In this document: positions 50,790-60,354 of the stretch, piece by piece | Layout of the letters: each line of letters begins with the position of its first letter | How positions within the stretch are numbered: the first letter of the stretch is position 1 | Assembly: GCF_003311635.1 (NCBI RefSeq) | Contig: NZ_QEXL01000003.1 | Location: 92,989 to 156,988, forward strand | Reading direction: 5' to 3' | Origin: Novacetimonas cocois | GTDB taxonomy: Bacteria > Pseudomonadota > Alphaproteobacteria > Acetobacterales > Acetobacteraceae | DNA: 64,000 nt | Program-made: the position numbers and the translations under genes | The notes under the pieces: model-generated | Told to the model about the DNA's origin: nothing | Database searches by the model: none | Seen by the model: only the letters and a program-made list of their open reading frames with translations

Positions 50790-51725
50790 ATGGGATCCAG
50801 AATCCTTATTGTCGGCGCGGGGGCTGTTGGCGGGTATTTTGGCGCCCGGCTGGTTGCGGCGGGGCATGACGTCACCTTTCTGGTGCGCCCGGGACGCAGG
50901 CAGCAGATCCATGCCGAAGGGCTTTGCCTGATCAGTACCATGGGAGACGAAACCGTCAGGCCACAAATGGTGATGGCGAGCGAAATTGACGGTCCGTACG
51001 ATATCGTCCTTCTCAGCGTAAAGGCCTATTCCCTTGATGCCGCGATGACTGATTTCGCCCCGGCTGTCGGTCCCGACACCCGCATCATCCCCCTGCTGAA
51101 CGGCATGCGGCATCTTGATGTGCTTTCAGAACGGTTCGGCCCTGCCGCTGTCATGGGGGGCACATGTTTCATCGTCAGCAAGCTGGACCAGCAGGGACGG
51201 ATTATCCAGACGGGACCACGACCACGGCTTTCCTTCGGGGAACTGGCCGGTGCGGACACGCCGCAGGATCATGCGATCGTGCAAACCCTTTCCGCCCCCG
51301 GGTTCGACACGGTGCTTTCATCCGATATCCTGCAGGATATGTGGAACAAATGGGTTCTGCTGGCGTCACTCGGCGCCATATGCTGCCTGATGCGCGGAAC
51401 GGTGGGGGAGATCGCAAGCCAGCCTTCCGGCCCTGATTTCGCGCGCATGGTCATCGGTGAATGCACATCGATCGCGACGGCGGCCGGATATCCACTACCC
51501 GAAGACAACGTCCAGGGTATCGTGCGAATGCTGACGAAGCCGGACTCCACCCTTACCTCTTCCATGTATCGTGACCTGATGCAGGGCGCCCCTGTGGAGG
51601 CAGGGCAGATCATTGGCGATCTGGTAAAACGGGCCCGCGCCGCGCAGGTCGCGACCCCCGTTCTGGATCTGGTTGACCTCAACCTGTGTGTCTATGAACG
51701 GCAAAGGCAGGACCGGACCGCATAG
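50790..51725 (+). CDS. panE: 2-dehydropantoate 2-reductase (ketopantoate reductase)
   Basis: A 311-residue NADPH-dependent reductase of the PanE/ApbA family, making D-pantoate for pantothenate and CoA. Seen: N-terminal ILIVGAGAVGGYFGARL, VLLSVKAYSLDAA with the conserved Lys, PLLNGMRHLDVL (Asn/Gly motif), MWNKWVLLASLGAICCLMRG, and SSMYRDLMQGAPVEAGQIIGDLV with the catalytic Lys/Glu region. GGGAG lies 7 nt before the ATG at 50790, so this start is preferred to 50769. Many genomes carry several family members, so its role in pantothenate synthesis is likely but not certain. Confidence 0.88.
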   Translation: MGSRILIVGAGAVGGYFGARLVAAGHDVTFLVRPGRRQQIHAEGLCLISTMGDETVRPQMVMASEIDGPYDIVLLSVKAYSLDAAMTDFAPAVGPDTRIIPLLNGMRHLDVLSERFGPAAVMGGTCFIVSKLDQQGRIIQTGPRPRLSFGELAGADTPQDHAIVQTLSAPGFDTVLSSDILQDMWNKWVLLASLGAICCLMRGTVGEIASQPSGPDFARMVIGECTSIATAAGYPLPEDNVQGIVRMLTKPDSTLTSSMYRDLMQGAPVEAGQIIGDLVKRARAAQVATPVLDLVDLNLCVYERQRQDRTA

Positions 51726-51748
51726 ACCCCTGCCCGTTCTCATATATA

Positions 51749-52018
51749 TCACAGATCCAGCGTCAGGGACGGCGTGCGTGCGCGTGAACAGCACAGGGCG
51801 ATCGCGCGTTGCTGCTCGTCATCGCCCAGAACCGTGTCGCGATGATCGGCTTCCCCCGCCAGCAGGGGCACGACGCACGCGCCACACATGCCTTCCTCGC
51901 ACGCCACCGCCACATCAATCCCCGCATCCAGCAGGGCGTTTGCGATGCTCTGTCCCGCAGACACGTGAACGGTCCGGCCGGAACGGGCCAGCACGACATC
52001 GAATGCCTGATCCGACAT
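51749..52018 (-). CDS. Stand-alone plant-type 2Fe-2S ferredoxin domain protein
   Basis: An 89-residue ferredoxin. Cluster ligands are seen in CEEGMCGACVVPLL (C-x4-C-x2-C) and the distal ALCCSRA. The flanks (FDVVLARSGRTVHVSAGQ, AGEADHRDTVLGDDEQQ, LTLDL end) are those of the C-terminal domain of phthalate-dioxygenase-reductase-type proteins such as VanB. Here the FMN and NAD domains are missing, and GGAG stands 6 nt before the ATG at 52018, so it looks like a freestanding small electron carrier. The frame is open to 52240 but the extra 74 residues are not reductase-like. No Rieske oxygenase is nearby. Either a functional small ferredoxin or a decayed reductase end. Confidence 0.8.
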   Translation of the reverse strand: MSDQAFDVVLARSGRTVHVSAGQSIANALLDAGIDVAVACEEGMCGACVVPLLAGEADHRDTVLGDDEQQRAIALCCSRARTPSLTLDL

Positions 52019-52387
52019 GGTATTCTCCACTCTTGCCATCCGCGCGGCACGGAAAGGTTCCTTATGGCCCGGATCCGCGCGCCAGTTGATGGCAGGTACG
52101 CAGAAACAGGCGGCCTTCATGAACCCATCCAGACCACGCGGCGTGATGATTACATCACCATCGGGGGCATGCAATGGCCCGGGCGAGGCAATCACGCAGG
52201 GCGTGGACGAAATGTAGCTGTCTCCTGTCCTGTCGGGCATCGTGAAATATGCGGCAGGGCAAGGCGGGAAATGGGAAAATATTTCGCAAGCAGGAAAGAT
52301 ACGATGACAGGTATGGTAAAAGTAATCCCGAGATGGGATCAGTAATCAGGAGATATCCGCATCCCCTGTTTCATACTTCAGGACATC
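52019..52387. other. Gene-poor stretch upstream of the ferredoxin
   Basis: Together with the terminator and the following 70 bp this forms a 473-bp gap. An open frame continuous with the ferredoxin (52019-52240, containing AACFCVPAINW) shows no homology I recognise and may be the remnant of a larger protein. The part from 52241 carries no gene signal; the ferredoxin promoter is presumably here. Confidence 0.4.
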
Positions 52388-52421
52388 TGGCCTCCCCGCG
52401 ATTCCGGTCGCAGGGAGGCCA
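52388..52421 (-). terminator. Strong hairpin downstream of the aldehyde dehydrogenase
   Basis: TGGCCTCCC and GGGAGGCCA form a perfect 9-bp stem, extended after one mismatch by GCGA/TCGC with loop TTCCGG. It lies 71 bp past the aldehyde dehydrogenase stop on its downstream side. No T-run follows, so it may need Rho or serve both strands. Confidence 0.65.
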
Positions 52422-52491
52422 TCTGATACAGCCTGATGTTATGCAACGGACATCAATGGATCGTCCCCTGCGCACCCACGCACAACAGCGA

Positions 52492-53862
52492 TCAGGCTGG
52501 CGTATGGATCAGTTTCTTGTTGAGGAATTCCTCGATGCCGAGTGAGGAAAGCTCCCGGCCATATCCCGAATTCTTGACGCCACCGAAAGGCAGCCCGGGC
52601 GCCGTCCATGTGGAGCGGTTGATGAAGACCATGCCCGTCTCGATCTGGCTGGCGACACGTTTGCCGCGTTCGATATCCGTCGTGATGACGGAACCGCCCA
52701 GTCCATAAGGCGAGTCATTGGCAAGGTCGATCGCCGCCTGCTCATCCGGGACGCGGAAGATCAGGGCGACCGGTGCGAAAAACTCCTGATAGAAAGCGGG
52801 ATTGTCCTTGGTAATGTTCTCAAGGATGGTCGCCTGCAGGAAATAGCCCGGCCGTTCGACGCGTTTGCCGCCGGTTACGACGCGCGCGCCATGTGCCACT
52901 GCCGTCTCGATCTGGCCAAGCACGAGTTTCAGCGCGCTTTCGCTGCAAAGCGGGCCAAGGGTCGTTTTTTCATCCATCGGGTCGCCGACGACCAGCTTTT
53001 CAAGTTCCGCCTTGAAGCGGACTACGAACGTATCAGCGATCTTTTCATGCACGATGAACCGTTTGGCCGCCACGCAGCACTGTCCGGTATTGTTCATCCG
53101 GCCCCAGACCGCCCATTTTACCGCGACATCCATATCGGCGTCGTCCAGCACGATGAAGGCGTCGCTGCCACCAAGTTCCATGGTGTTTTTCTTGAGCGCG
53201 CTGCCCGCTTCCGCCGCGACCGCCTTGCCCGCGCGTTCACTTCCGGTCAGGGCCACGCCGCGCACGCGCGGGTCGGCCACGACGGTTGCGGACTGCTCGT
53301 TGGTGATGAACACATTCGAATATGTTCCTTCGGGCGCGCCGGCATCGGCGAACAGCTCCTCAAACATGACGGCGCATTGCGGCACGCCGGGCGCGTGCTT
53401 GACGATCAGGACATTGCCCGCCATCAGGTTCGGACCGGCCACGCGCGCCAGCTGGTAATAAGGAAAATTCCACGGTTCGATACAGAACACGATGCCAATG
53501 GGCTGGCTGATGATTGTCGCCTTCCCATCATTGACCTTCAGATCGACAGGGGCGAGGAATTTTTCCGCATTATCCGCGTAATAATCAAGGATATCGGCAC
53601 TCAGGTCCACTTCCGCCTGTGCCTCGCGGAACAGCTTGCCCATTTCGACGGTAATCGGCGTGGCGAAGGCATCGCGGTTATGCCGCATGATTTCAGCGGC
53701 CTTGTGCAGGACTTCCCTGCGCTGAGCAAAGCTCTTTTTGCGCCAGTTGTTCCTGTAGGTGGCGTCGGCCGTTGCGACGATGCCCGCCAGCTGCTCATCC
53801 GAATGAAGGTCGAATGTCTTGAGCGTTTCTTCCGTGTACGGATTTATGGTCTGGTATTTCAT
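52492..53862 (-). CDS. NAD(P)-dependent aldehyde dehydrogenase, succinate-semialdehyde dehydrogenase type
   Basis: A 456-residue ALDH. Seen: N-terminal TINPYTEETLKTF, PIGIVFCIEPWNFPYYQLAR with the catalytic Asn, TGSERAGKAVAAEAG, general-base Glu in TMELGGSDAFIVLDDAD, and nucleophile Cys in GQCCVAAKRF, then FAPVALIFRV and the C-terminal GGVKNSGYGRELS. The layout is that of the short GabD/Sad-like group oxidising succinic semialdehyde and similar aldehydes. The ATG at 53862 begins the family homology, with GGGAGGGA 11-13 nt upstream. A compact double dyad about 130 bp upstream suggests dedicated control. Confidence 0.92.
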   Translation of the reverse strand: MKYQTINPYTEETLKTFDLHSDEQLAGIVATADATYRNNWRKKSFAQRREVLHKAAEIMRHNRDAFATPITVEMGKLFREAQAEVDLSADILDYYADNAEKFLAPVDLKVNDGKATIISQPIGIVFCIEPWNFPYYQLARVAGPNLMAGNVLIVKHAPGVPQCAVMFEELFADAGAPEGTYSNVFITNEQSATVVADPRVRGVALTGSERAGKAVAAEAGSALKKNTMELGGSDAFIVLDDADMDVAVKWAVWGRMNNTGQCCVAAKRFIVHEKIADTFVVRFKAELEKLVVGDPMDEKTTLGPLCSESALKLVLGQIETAVAHGARVVTGGKRVERPGYFLQATILENITKDNPAFYQEFFAPVALIFRVPDEQAAIDLANDSPYGLGGSVITTDIERGKRVASQIETGMVFINRSTWTAPGLPFGGVKNSGYGRELSSLGIEEFLNKKLIHTPA

Positions 53863-54284
53863 GGTAAAACGGTTCCCTCCCGATATTTTTTCTACGGCCA
53901 ACCTGAAATTGCTTCGGCCGTGACCACGGCATGCCCGTCATGATGTGAAATTGCGCGACAGATGGCGGGCTGGTCAGCCATGTCTATATACGACCATATA
54001 TAGTCATGGTCGTACAACAATGTCTTTTACGCTCAATATCACGTGAAATTCGTTATTATGACTGGGAGTTATGCATTCAGGTCAGAACTGCGCGGCATTG
54101 CCTTTCCCTGCTGGAGGGTGGGGCAAGGGGCCGAAAGGTCATGATCCCGATTTTGCCATGCGGGATCAGATTTCAGGAAATATTCTGCATATATCAGTAA
54201 TATAGCATCCATTCATGGAAATGGCTGGCATAAAATACCGTCGCCCTGTCATACATGGTATCGGCGCGGACATGCCAGATATGC
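53863..54284. other. Intergenic region upstream of the aldehyde dehydrogenase
   Basis: This stretch, with the terminator to its right, forms a 503-bp gap. Its key content is the dyad at 53984-54014. An open frame at 54006-54200 begins inside that dyad and shows no protein features. The rest appears empty. Confidence 0.5.
53984..54014. promoter_or_regulatory. Overlapping double dyad, candidate operator for the aldehyde dehydrogenase
   Basis: Two perfect inverted repeats overlap. CTATATA-CGACCA-TATATAG spans 53984-54003, and TACGACCAT-ATATAGTC-ATGGTCGTA spans 53989-54014. The arms share bases, so the two structures exclude each other. It sits about 125 bp before the aldehyde dehydrogenase start. 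GntR- or TetR-type regulators bind dyads of this size. No regulator gene is adjacent. Confidence 0.6.
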
Positions 54285-54329
54285 CCTGTTGCCCGCAGTT
54301 CCTTTTGAAAGAAACAGCAGGGCAACAGG
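54285..54329 (-). terminator. Hairpin terminator of the quinone-oxidoreductase-like gene
   Basis: CCTGTTGCCC and GGGCAACAGG form a perfect 10-bp stem. The 25-nt interior can pair further (GTTCCTTT with AAAGAAAC, one mismatch). It lies 36 bp beyond the stop codon of the minus-strand gene at 54366. Confidence 0.6.
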
Positions 54330-54365
54330 AAGAAGCCGAAGATGACCCGGCCAGGGGACGCGCGG

Positions 54366-55373
54366 TCAGAATTCCAGGCAGATTTTTCCGAAATGCCGGT
54401 TGCTTTCCTGATACCTGAAGGCTGCGACAATATCTTCCAGCGCAAATGAACGGTCGATGACCGGTCGGATGGCGCAGTTTTCAAAGGCCCGCACCATGGC
54501 CTGCTGGTCAACCCGGCAGCCCACCAGCACCCCTTGCAGCCGGAACTGCTTCAGCAGCATCGGCACGACTTCCAGCCGGCCCGAAACCCCGCTGAGGATA
54601 CCGATCGTGGAAATATGACCCGCCACACGGATCGCGGCCATCGACTGTTCAAGGGTCGAGGGGCCACCGACCTCGATGATATGATCGACCCCCTTGCCGC
54701 CTGTCAGATCCCACGCGGTTTTGCCCCACGTCGTATCTTCGCGATAATTGATCAGGTGATCCGCGCCAAGTTCACGCAGACGCTCCAGCTTCTCACCGCT
54801 GGAGGATGTCGCGATCACGGTAGCGCCCGCCATCTTCGCGAACTGGAGCGCAAAGATCGAGACGCCGCCCGTCCCCTGCACCAGAACCGTATCGCCCGGC
54901 TTTATATGGTCGTCGACAAACAGCGCGCGCCATGCCGTCAGGCCCGCTGTCGTCAGGGTGGCGGCTTCGGCATGGCTCCAGCCCGCCGGCGCGCGGGTAA
55001 ATGACGTCGCGGCGGCGGTGACCTCTTCACGGGCATAGCCATCGACGCCATCCCCCGGAACCGTGGCAAATCCGATGACTTCTGGCGCACCGGAAAGCCA
55101 TGTCGGGAAAAATGTGCTGACCACCCGGTCCCCTGGCGCGAATTCCGTCACGCCCGGGCCGACTTCCACCACGTCGCCCGCGCCATCAGCCATGGGAATT
55201 CGTGGCGTCGTGGGTCCCCACATGCCGCTGACGACGGCGTAATCGTGATAATTGAGGGACGAGGCATGCAACCTCACCCGGATTTCGCCCGGGCCGGGCG
55301 CGCGCGATGCCACCTCGGCGATGCCGACGTTCGCAAATCCCCCGGGCGGCTGCACCATGATCGCCTTTGGCAT
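54366..55373 (-). CDS. Zinc-independent MDR alcohol dehydrogenase / quinone oxidoreductase-like protein
   Basis: A 335-residue medium-chain reductase. Seen: ARVRLHASSLNYHDYAVVSG-like opening (VRLHASSLNYHDYAVVSG), IPMADGAGDVVEVGPGVTEF, GDRVVSTFFPTW, WSHAEAATLTTAGLTAWRAL, cofactor loop VLVQGTGGVSIFALQFAKM, and LGADHLINYRED. The Cys and His zinc ligands of alcohol dehydrogenases are absent, so it is probably an NADPH-dependent quinone or enone reductase. AGGAG lies 8 nt before the ATG at 55373, clearly deciding the start although the frame is open to 55727. It stands alone, divergent from lhr. Confidence 0.88.
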   Translation of the reverse strand: MPKAIMVQPPGGFANVGIAEVASRAPGPGEIRVRLHASSLNYHDYAVVSGMWGPTTPRIPMADGAGDVVEVGPGVTEFAPGDRVVSTFFPTWLSGAPEVIGFATVPGDGVDGYAREEVTAAATSFTRAPAGWSHAEAATLTTAGLTAWRALFVDDHIKPGDTVLVQGTGGVSIFALQFAKMAGATVIATSSSGEKLERLRELGADHLINYREDTTWGKTAWDLTGGKGVDHIIEVGGPSTLEQSMAAIRVAGHISTIGILSGVSGRLEVVPMLLKQFRLQGVLVGCRVDQQAMVRAFENCAIRPVIDRSFALEDIVAAFRYQESNRHFGKICLEF

Positions 55374-55518
55374 GATCACCTCTCCTTGTTTCGTGAACGA
55401 CCGGGATATCAGAGGACAGAAGCGATTTCCAATCCGTGCCCCCGTCTTGTGGCCCACACATGCGTCGTCCCCGGATTGGTGCTGATGCCGGACGCCGCGC
55501 ATGTTATGACGAATTGCC

Positions 55519-58500
55519 ATGTTCCGACATGGATCACACCGACCGGAGGCCACACCCATTTCCCGCAAGCGCACCCGACAGCCTGACACCTCCCACGAAA
55601 GCCTTGCGTCATTCACGCCTGCGACGCGCGCATGGTTCCGTGACACCTTTGGCGCCCCCACCCCGGTGCAGAGCGCCGCATGGACGGAAATCCGCAAGGG
55701 GAAATGTGTCCTTGTCATCGCGCCCACGGGTTCGGGAAAGACCCTTGCCGCGTTTCTTCAGGCCATCGACGGCCTTTTCCGCGCGGGCGAAACCGCGCCG
55801 CCCGTTTCCACCAGACGCCCCCGGACGACGACAGGGATCATCTATATCTCCCCCATCAAGGCGCTTGGCGCGGATGTGCAGCGTAACCTGCGCATTCCCC
55901 TTGATGGCGTCAGTGCGGCGCGTGAAGAACAGGGCGCGCCGCCTGTCACGATAACGGTCGGGATGCGCACCGGCGATACCACGCCGTCGGAACGCGCGGC
56001 CCTTGTCCGGCGACCGCCCGATATCCTCATCACCACGCCGGAATCCCTTTACCTGATGCTGACATCCAATGCCCGTGAAACGCTGCGGGATGTCAGGACC
56101 GTCATCATCGACGAAATCCACGCCGTCGCCGGGACCAAGCGTGGCTCCCACCTTGCGCTGAGCCTTGAGCGGCTGGACCGCCTTCTGCAGCGCCCGGCGC
56201 AGCGCATCGGCCTGTCCGCCACCGTCCGCCCTGTCGAACGGGTTGCAGGCTTCCTTGGCGGGGCGCAGCCGACAACGGTGGTCAATCCGGCATCGTCGCG
56301 CCGCCTGGAACTGCGCATTGTCGTTCCGGTGGAGGATATGGCCGACATCCCCGCCACCGGCGGCCCCATCGGCGGCACGTCCCACCCAGCCCAGACGGGA
56401 TCGATCTGGCCCCACGTGACCGCCCATATCCTCGATCAGATCGAGACCCGGCGTTCGACAATCGTTTTCGTCAATTCACGTGGCCTGGCGGAAAAGCTGA
56501 CGGCGCGGCTGAACGAACTGTATGCCGAACGGCATGAGGCCCAGTCACCCACGTCCCCTGCGACGCCTGTCCATTACGAGTCATGGTCCGGGGGAACGCA
56601 GGGACGCGCGACCGGGATCACGCCGCTGATCGCGCGTTCCCACCATGGATCGGTATCCAAGGAACAGCGCGGGGAGATAGAGGCCGCCCTGAAATCCGGC
56701 GAACTGCGCTGCGTGGTCGCGACCTCCAGCCTTGAACTCGGCATCGACATGGGACTGGTCGATCTGGTGATCCAGGTCGGCGCGCCACCCACTGTGGCCA
56801 GCGGGCTTCAGCGTATCGGCCGGGCGGGCCATCAGGTGGGCGGACTTTCGACCGGGCTTGTCTATCCGCGTTCCCGGCGGGACCTGATCGATGCGACCGT
56901 AACGGCCCGCTGCATGCTCGAAGGCAGGCTGGAGGCACTCTCCCCGCCGCGCAACCCGCTCGACATCCTTGCGCAGCAGACGGTGGCCGCCGTCGCGATG
57001 GATATGCTGGGGGTGGAGGACTGGTTTGCGACCGTCAGGCGGGCCTGGCCGTTTCATGAACTGTCGCGCAAGGCCTTCGACGCCACGCTTGAAATGCTGG
57101 CGGGGCAGTATCCGTCCGACGAATTCGCCGAATTCCGCCCCCGGCTGGTGTGGGACAGGAAAGAAGATACCCTGAGCGCGCGTCCGGGCGCGCGGCAGCT
57201 TGCCGTCATCAGCGGGGGCACGATCCCCGATCGCGGCATGTTCAGCGTGATGCTTCCCGAAGGGGAGGAAAAAGCCGGCGCGCGCCGGGTCGGCGAACTG
57301 GACGAGGAGATGGTCTATGAATCCCGCGTGAATGATGTCATCACGCTGGGTGCCTCCTCATGGCGGATACAGCAGATCACCAATGATCAGGTGATCGTCG
57401 TGCCTGCCCCCGGACGCTCCGCGCGTCTGCCGTTCTGGCGTGGCGACGGCCCCGGCCGTCCCGCCGAACTGGGGCAGGCGATCGGGCAGTTCCTGCGCGA
57501 ACTCGACACGTCCGTCGCGCGCACGGGGATCGAGGACGCCGCCAGCCGGCTGGTGGACACGCAGCTCAGGACGCTTGGCCTGGATGCCAATGCCGCGACC
57601 AACATCGTGCGCTATGTGATGGAACAGCACGAGGCGACGGGCGTCGTGCCCACGGATGAAACCCTTGTCATCGAACGCTGCCGCGATGAAACCGGCGACT
57701 GGCGCGTCATCCTGCATTCCCCCTATGGCCGGCGCGTCCATGCCGCGTGGGCGCTGGCCGTGGCGGAGCGGGCGCGCGGGACCTTCGGGATTGACCCGTC
57801 GGTGGTCGCCAGCGACGACGGCATCGTGGCGCGCGTGCCCGACGCGGGCGGACGCGTCCCGGGGGCTGGGCTTTTCACGTTCGATCCCGATCTTTTGCGG
57901 GGATTCCTGACAAATGCCGTGGGGGGATCCGCGCTCTTCGCCTCGCGCTTTCGCGAATGCGCCGCGCGCGCGCTGCTCCTGCCGCGCCGCAATCCGGGCA
58001 AGCGCTCACCCCTTTGGCAGCAGAGGCTGCGTTCGGCGCAGCTGCTGCAGGTGGCGCATGAACATCGCGACTTTCCCATCCTTGTCGAAACCGCGCGGGA
58101 ATGTCTGCAGGATGTCTATGACCTGACGGCCCTGCATGACCTGATGGGTGGCCTGCAGGCGGGAAAGATCGCCCTGGTCGAAGTGACGACCGAAACCCCC
58201 TCCCCGTTCGCCGCCACGATGCTGTTCGGCTATGTCGCGCAGTTCATGTATTCGGACGATGCACCGCTGGCCGAACGTCGTGCCTCCGTCCTGTCGCTGG
58301 ATACCGGCCTGCTTGACGACCTGCTGGGGCAGGTTGATTTCAGCGAAATCCTTGACCCCGAGGTCGTGGCGCTGGTCGGGCAGGAACTGGGCCGGACCCT
58401 TCCCGATCGGCGCATCAGCGGCGCGGAAGGGATCGTGGACCTTCTGCGTGAACTCGGGCCGCTGACGCTGCCGCGCATCACCCGCAGCGTCGCGGAGGCG

Positions 58501-60354
58501 GAGGCCGGAAATGTGGGCGCGTATCTTCATGAACTGCAGCGTGCATCGCGTCTGATCGCGGTCGATATCGCGGGCGAGGAACACTGGGCAATCATCGAGG
58601 ACGCGGGCAGGCTGCGCGATGCGCTTGGCGTACGACTTCCTGATGGCATTCCCGATGCGTTCCTGCGTCCGGCCGATGATCCTCTGCGCGACCTCCTTGC
58701 CCGTTACGCGCGCACCCATACCCCTTTTACCACCGGCGAAATCGCCAGCCATTTCGGGCTTGGGACGGTGGTGGCGGACAGGGGCCTGAACGAGCTGAGC
58801 GACCGGGGCACGGTCCTGAAAGGCAATTTCGGGGTCGAAAGAAAGCTGGAGGAGGAGGCACCCGCCACCGTGGGCGACCTGCCCGTCGCGAAACATGAAT
58901 GGGTATCGGCGAAAGTCTTCCGCCGTCTCCGCCTGCGTTCGCTTCGCGCCGCGCGGGATGCCACGCGGCCCGTGCCGCCACAGGCCTATGTCCGCCTGCT
59001 TGCCGAACGGCATTACCTGTGTCCCGCCGTCGGAACCGCCGGTTTCGCTGCGGCTGCGTCAATTCCCGGACACGGATGTCTGGAGGGGATTGATGGCGTC
59101 ATCCGCGTCATTGAACAGCTGGTCTCCCTGCCCCTGCCAGCCTCCCTGTGGGAAACGCATATCCTGCCTTCGCGCGTGCGCGACTATGCCCCGCACATGC
59201 TCGACAGCCTGCTTGCCAGCGGTGACGTCATCTGGCTTGGGCACGGGACCATCGGGGATGATGACGGCCATGTTTCCCTGCACCTGCGCGACATCGCGGA
59301 ACAGACGCTTCCCGCCGCCCCGTCAGTCCCGCCGGAGGAACTGTCCACGCTCCAGAACCGGATTTTGCACATCATGGCGGATGGGGGCGCCTTTTTCGTG
59401 CGTCAGCTGCGTGACCTGCTGCATCCCGACGCCATGCCGCCAGCCGGAATGGAGCGCGCCACGACCAGTGATATCCGCTCCGCCCTGTGGGGGCTTGTCT
59501 GGCATGGCTATGTCTCGGCGGACAGCTTCGCGCCGCTACGGTTGCTTGTCACTCCGCGCGGACCATCGCTGGCAGAGCGCAGGCCAGCACGTCCCATGCG
59601 ACGGCATGGCGGGATATGGGCCCCGTCCTCGCGCCTTCGTCCGCCTGGCGCCGCGTTGCAGGGCGCGTCACGACACGAAGACGCCACGATGCCCGGCCGC
59701 TGGTCCGTGATTCCGTACAGGCCATGCAGCGATACGGAGCGTGGACTGGCAGTCGTGGAAAAAATCATGGACAGATACGCCATCGTGACCCGCGGAGCGA
59801 CAATGGCAGAGGACGTGAATGGCGGCTTTCCGGCGCTGCATCCCTTCCTGCGCCGCATGGAGGATGCGGGACATGTCCTGCGCGGAAGATTCGTGGAGGA
59901 ACTGGGCGCGGCCCAGTTCGCCGATCGCGAGACGATCGACCGCCTGCGCGATCTGGCCACGGCCCCGACCGCAGAACCCGTCGCACTTGCCCTCGCCGCA
60001 CTGGATCCCGCCAATCCGTATGGCACGATCCTGGCATGGCCCGTGCACGGTACCGGCATAAGACCGGTGCGGCGCAAGGGCGCGATCGTCGTCCTGTGCG
60101 ACGGGTGTCTGACACTCTATCTGTCGCATGGCGGACGAAGCCTGCTGACATATTTCCACCCGGATGTCCCCCGTAGCCCGGCCATGGCTTCCGCATCCTT
60201 CACGGCACTGGCCTTGATGCTGAAACGTGAAAAAAGGGCCATGTTCACCGTGGAGACAATTAACGGGGAACCGGCAGGCCGGTCATCGCTGGTCCCTGAC
60301 CTTCGTCAGGTCGGGTTCTTTGCCCTGCCAAAAGGATTGGGATGGCGTGGCTGA
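55519..60354 (+). CDS. lhr: Lhr-type ATP-dependent helicase, long form
   Basis: A 1611-residue SF2 3'-5' helicase of the long Lhr form, linked to DNA repair. Seen: PTPVQSAAW (Q-motif), Walker A APTGSGKT (68-75), DEIH (198-201), LSATV, IVFVNSR, HHGSVSKEQR, the domain-2 motif VVATSSLELGIDMG, and QRIGRAGHQVGG. The winged-helix/beta-barrel Lhr core and long C-terminal extension follow (to GFFALPKGLGWRG). Length is at the upper end for the family. Annotations of Lhr as a ligase-associated helicase apply to the short form, which this is not. The stop codon lies inside the left arm of a bidirectional terminator. No clear ribosome site precedes the ATG. Confidence 0.93.
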   Translation: MFRHGSHRPEATPISRKRTRQPDTSHESLASFTPATRAWFRDTFGAPTPVQSAAWTEIRKGKCVLVIAPTGSGKTLAAFLQAIDGLFRAGETAPPVSTRRPRTTTGIIYISPIKALGADVQRNLRIPLDGVSAAREEQGAPPVTITVGMRTGDTTPSERAALVRRPPDILITTPESLYLMLTSNARETLRDVRTVIIDEIHAVAGTKRGSHLALSLERLDRLLQRPAQRIGLSATVRPVERVAGFLGGAQPTTVVNPASSRRLELRIVVPVEDMADIPATGGPIGGTSHPAQTGSIWPHVTAHILDQIETRRSTIVFVNSRGLAEKLTARLNELYAERHEAQSPTSPATPVHYESWSGGTQGRATGITPLIARSHHGSVSKEQRGEIEAALKSGELRCVVATSSLELGIDMGLVDLVIQVGAPPTVASGLQRIGRAGHQVGGLSTGLVYPRSRRDLIDATVTARCMLEGRLEALSPPRNPLDILAQQTVAAVAMDMLGVEDWFATVRRAWPFHELSRKAFDATLEMLAGQYPSDEFAEFRPRLVWDRKEDTLSARPGARQLAVISGGTIPDRGMFSVMLPEGEEKAGARRVGELDEEMVYESRVNDVITLGASSWRIQQITNDQVIVVPAPGRSARLPFWRGDGPGRPAELGQAIGQFLRELDTSVARTGIEDAASRLVDTQLRTLGLDANAATNIVRYVMEQHEATGVVPTDETLVIERCRDETGDWRVILHSPYGRRVHAAWALAVAERARGTFGIDPSVVASDDGIVARVPDAGGRVPGAGLFTFDPDLLRGFLTNAVGGSALFASRFRECAARALLLPRRNPGKRSPLWQQRLRSAQLLQVAHEHRDFPILVETARECLQDVYDLTALHDLMGGLQAGKIALVEVTTETPSPFAATMLFGYVAQFMYSDDAPLAERRASVLSLDTGLLDDLLGQVDFSEILDPEVVALVGQELGRTLPDRRISGAEGIVDLLRELGPLTLPRITRSVAEAEAGNVGAYLHELQRASRLIAVDIAGEEHWAIIEDAGRLRDALGVRLPDGIPDAFLRPADDPLRDLLARYARTHTPFTTGEIASHFGLGTVVADRGLNELSDRGTVLKGNFGVERKLEEEAPATVGDLPVAKHEWVSAKVFRRLRLRSLRAARDATRPVPPQAYVRLLAERHYLCPAVGTAGFAAAASIPGHGCLEGIDGVIRVIEQLVSLPLPASLWETHILPSRVRDYAPHMLDSLLASGDVIWLGHGTIGDDDGHVSLHLRDIAEQTLPAAPSVPPEELSTLQNRILHIMADGGAFFVRQLRDLLHPDAMPPAGMERATTSDIRSALWGLVWHGYVSADSFAPLRLLVTPRGPSLAERRPARPMRRHGGIWAPSSRLRPPGAALQGASRHEDATMPGRWSVIPYRPCSDTERGLAVVEKIMDRYAIVTRGATMAEDVNGGFPALHPFLRRMEDAGHVLRGRFVEELGAAQFADRETIDRLRDLATAPTAEPVALALAALDPANPYGTILAWPVHGTGIRPVRRKGAIVVLCDGCLTLYLSHGGRSLLTYFHPDVPRSPAMASASFTALALMLKREKRAMFTVETINGEPAGRSSLVPDLRQVGFFALPKGLGWRG

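Noticed and set aside
52019-52240. N-terminal extension of the ferredoxin gene giving a 163-residue protein
   Set aside because: A strong GGAG site precedes the internal ATG at 52018, and the extension lacks reductase or other domain features.
54006-54200. 64-codon plus-strand frame beginning in the double dyad
   Set aside because: It starts inside the putative operator, has no ribosome site and no protein features.
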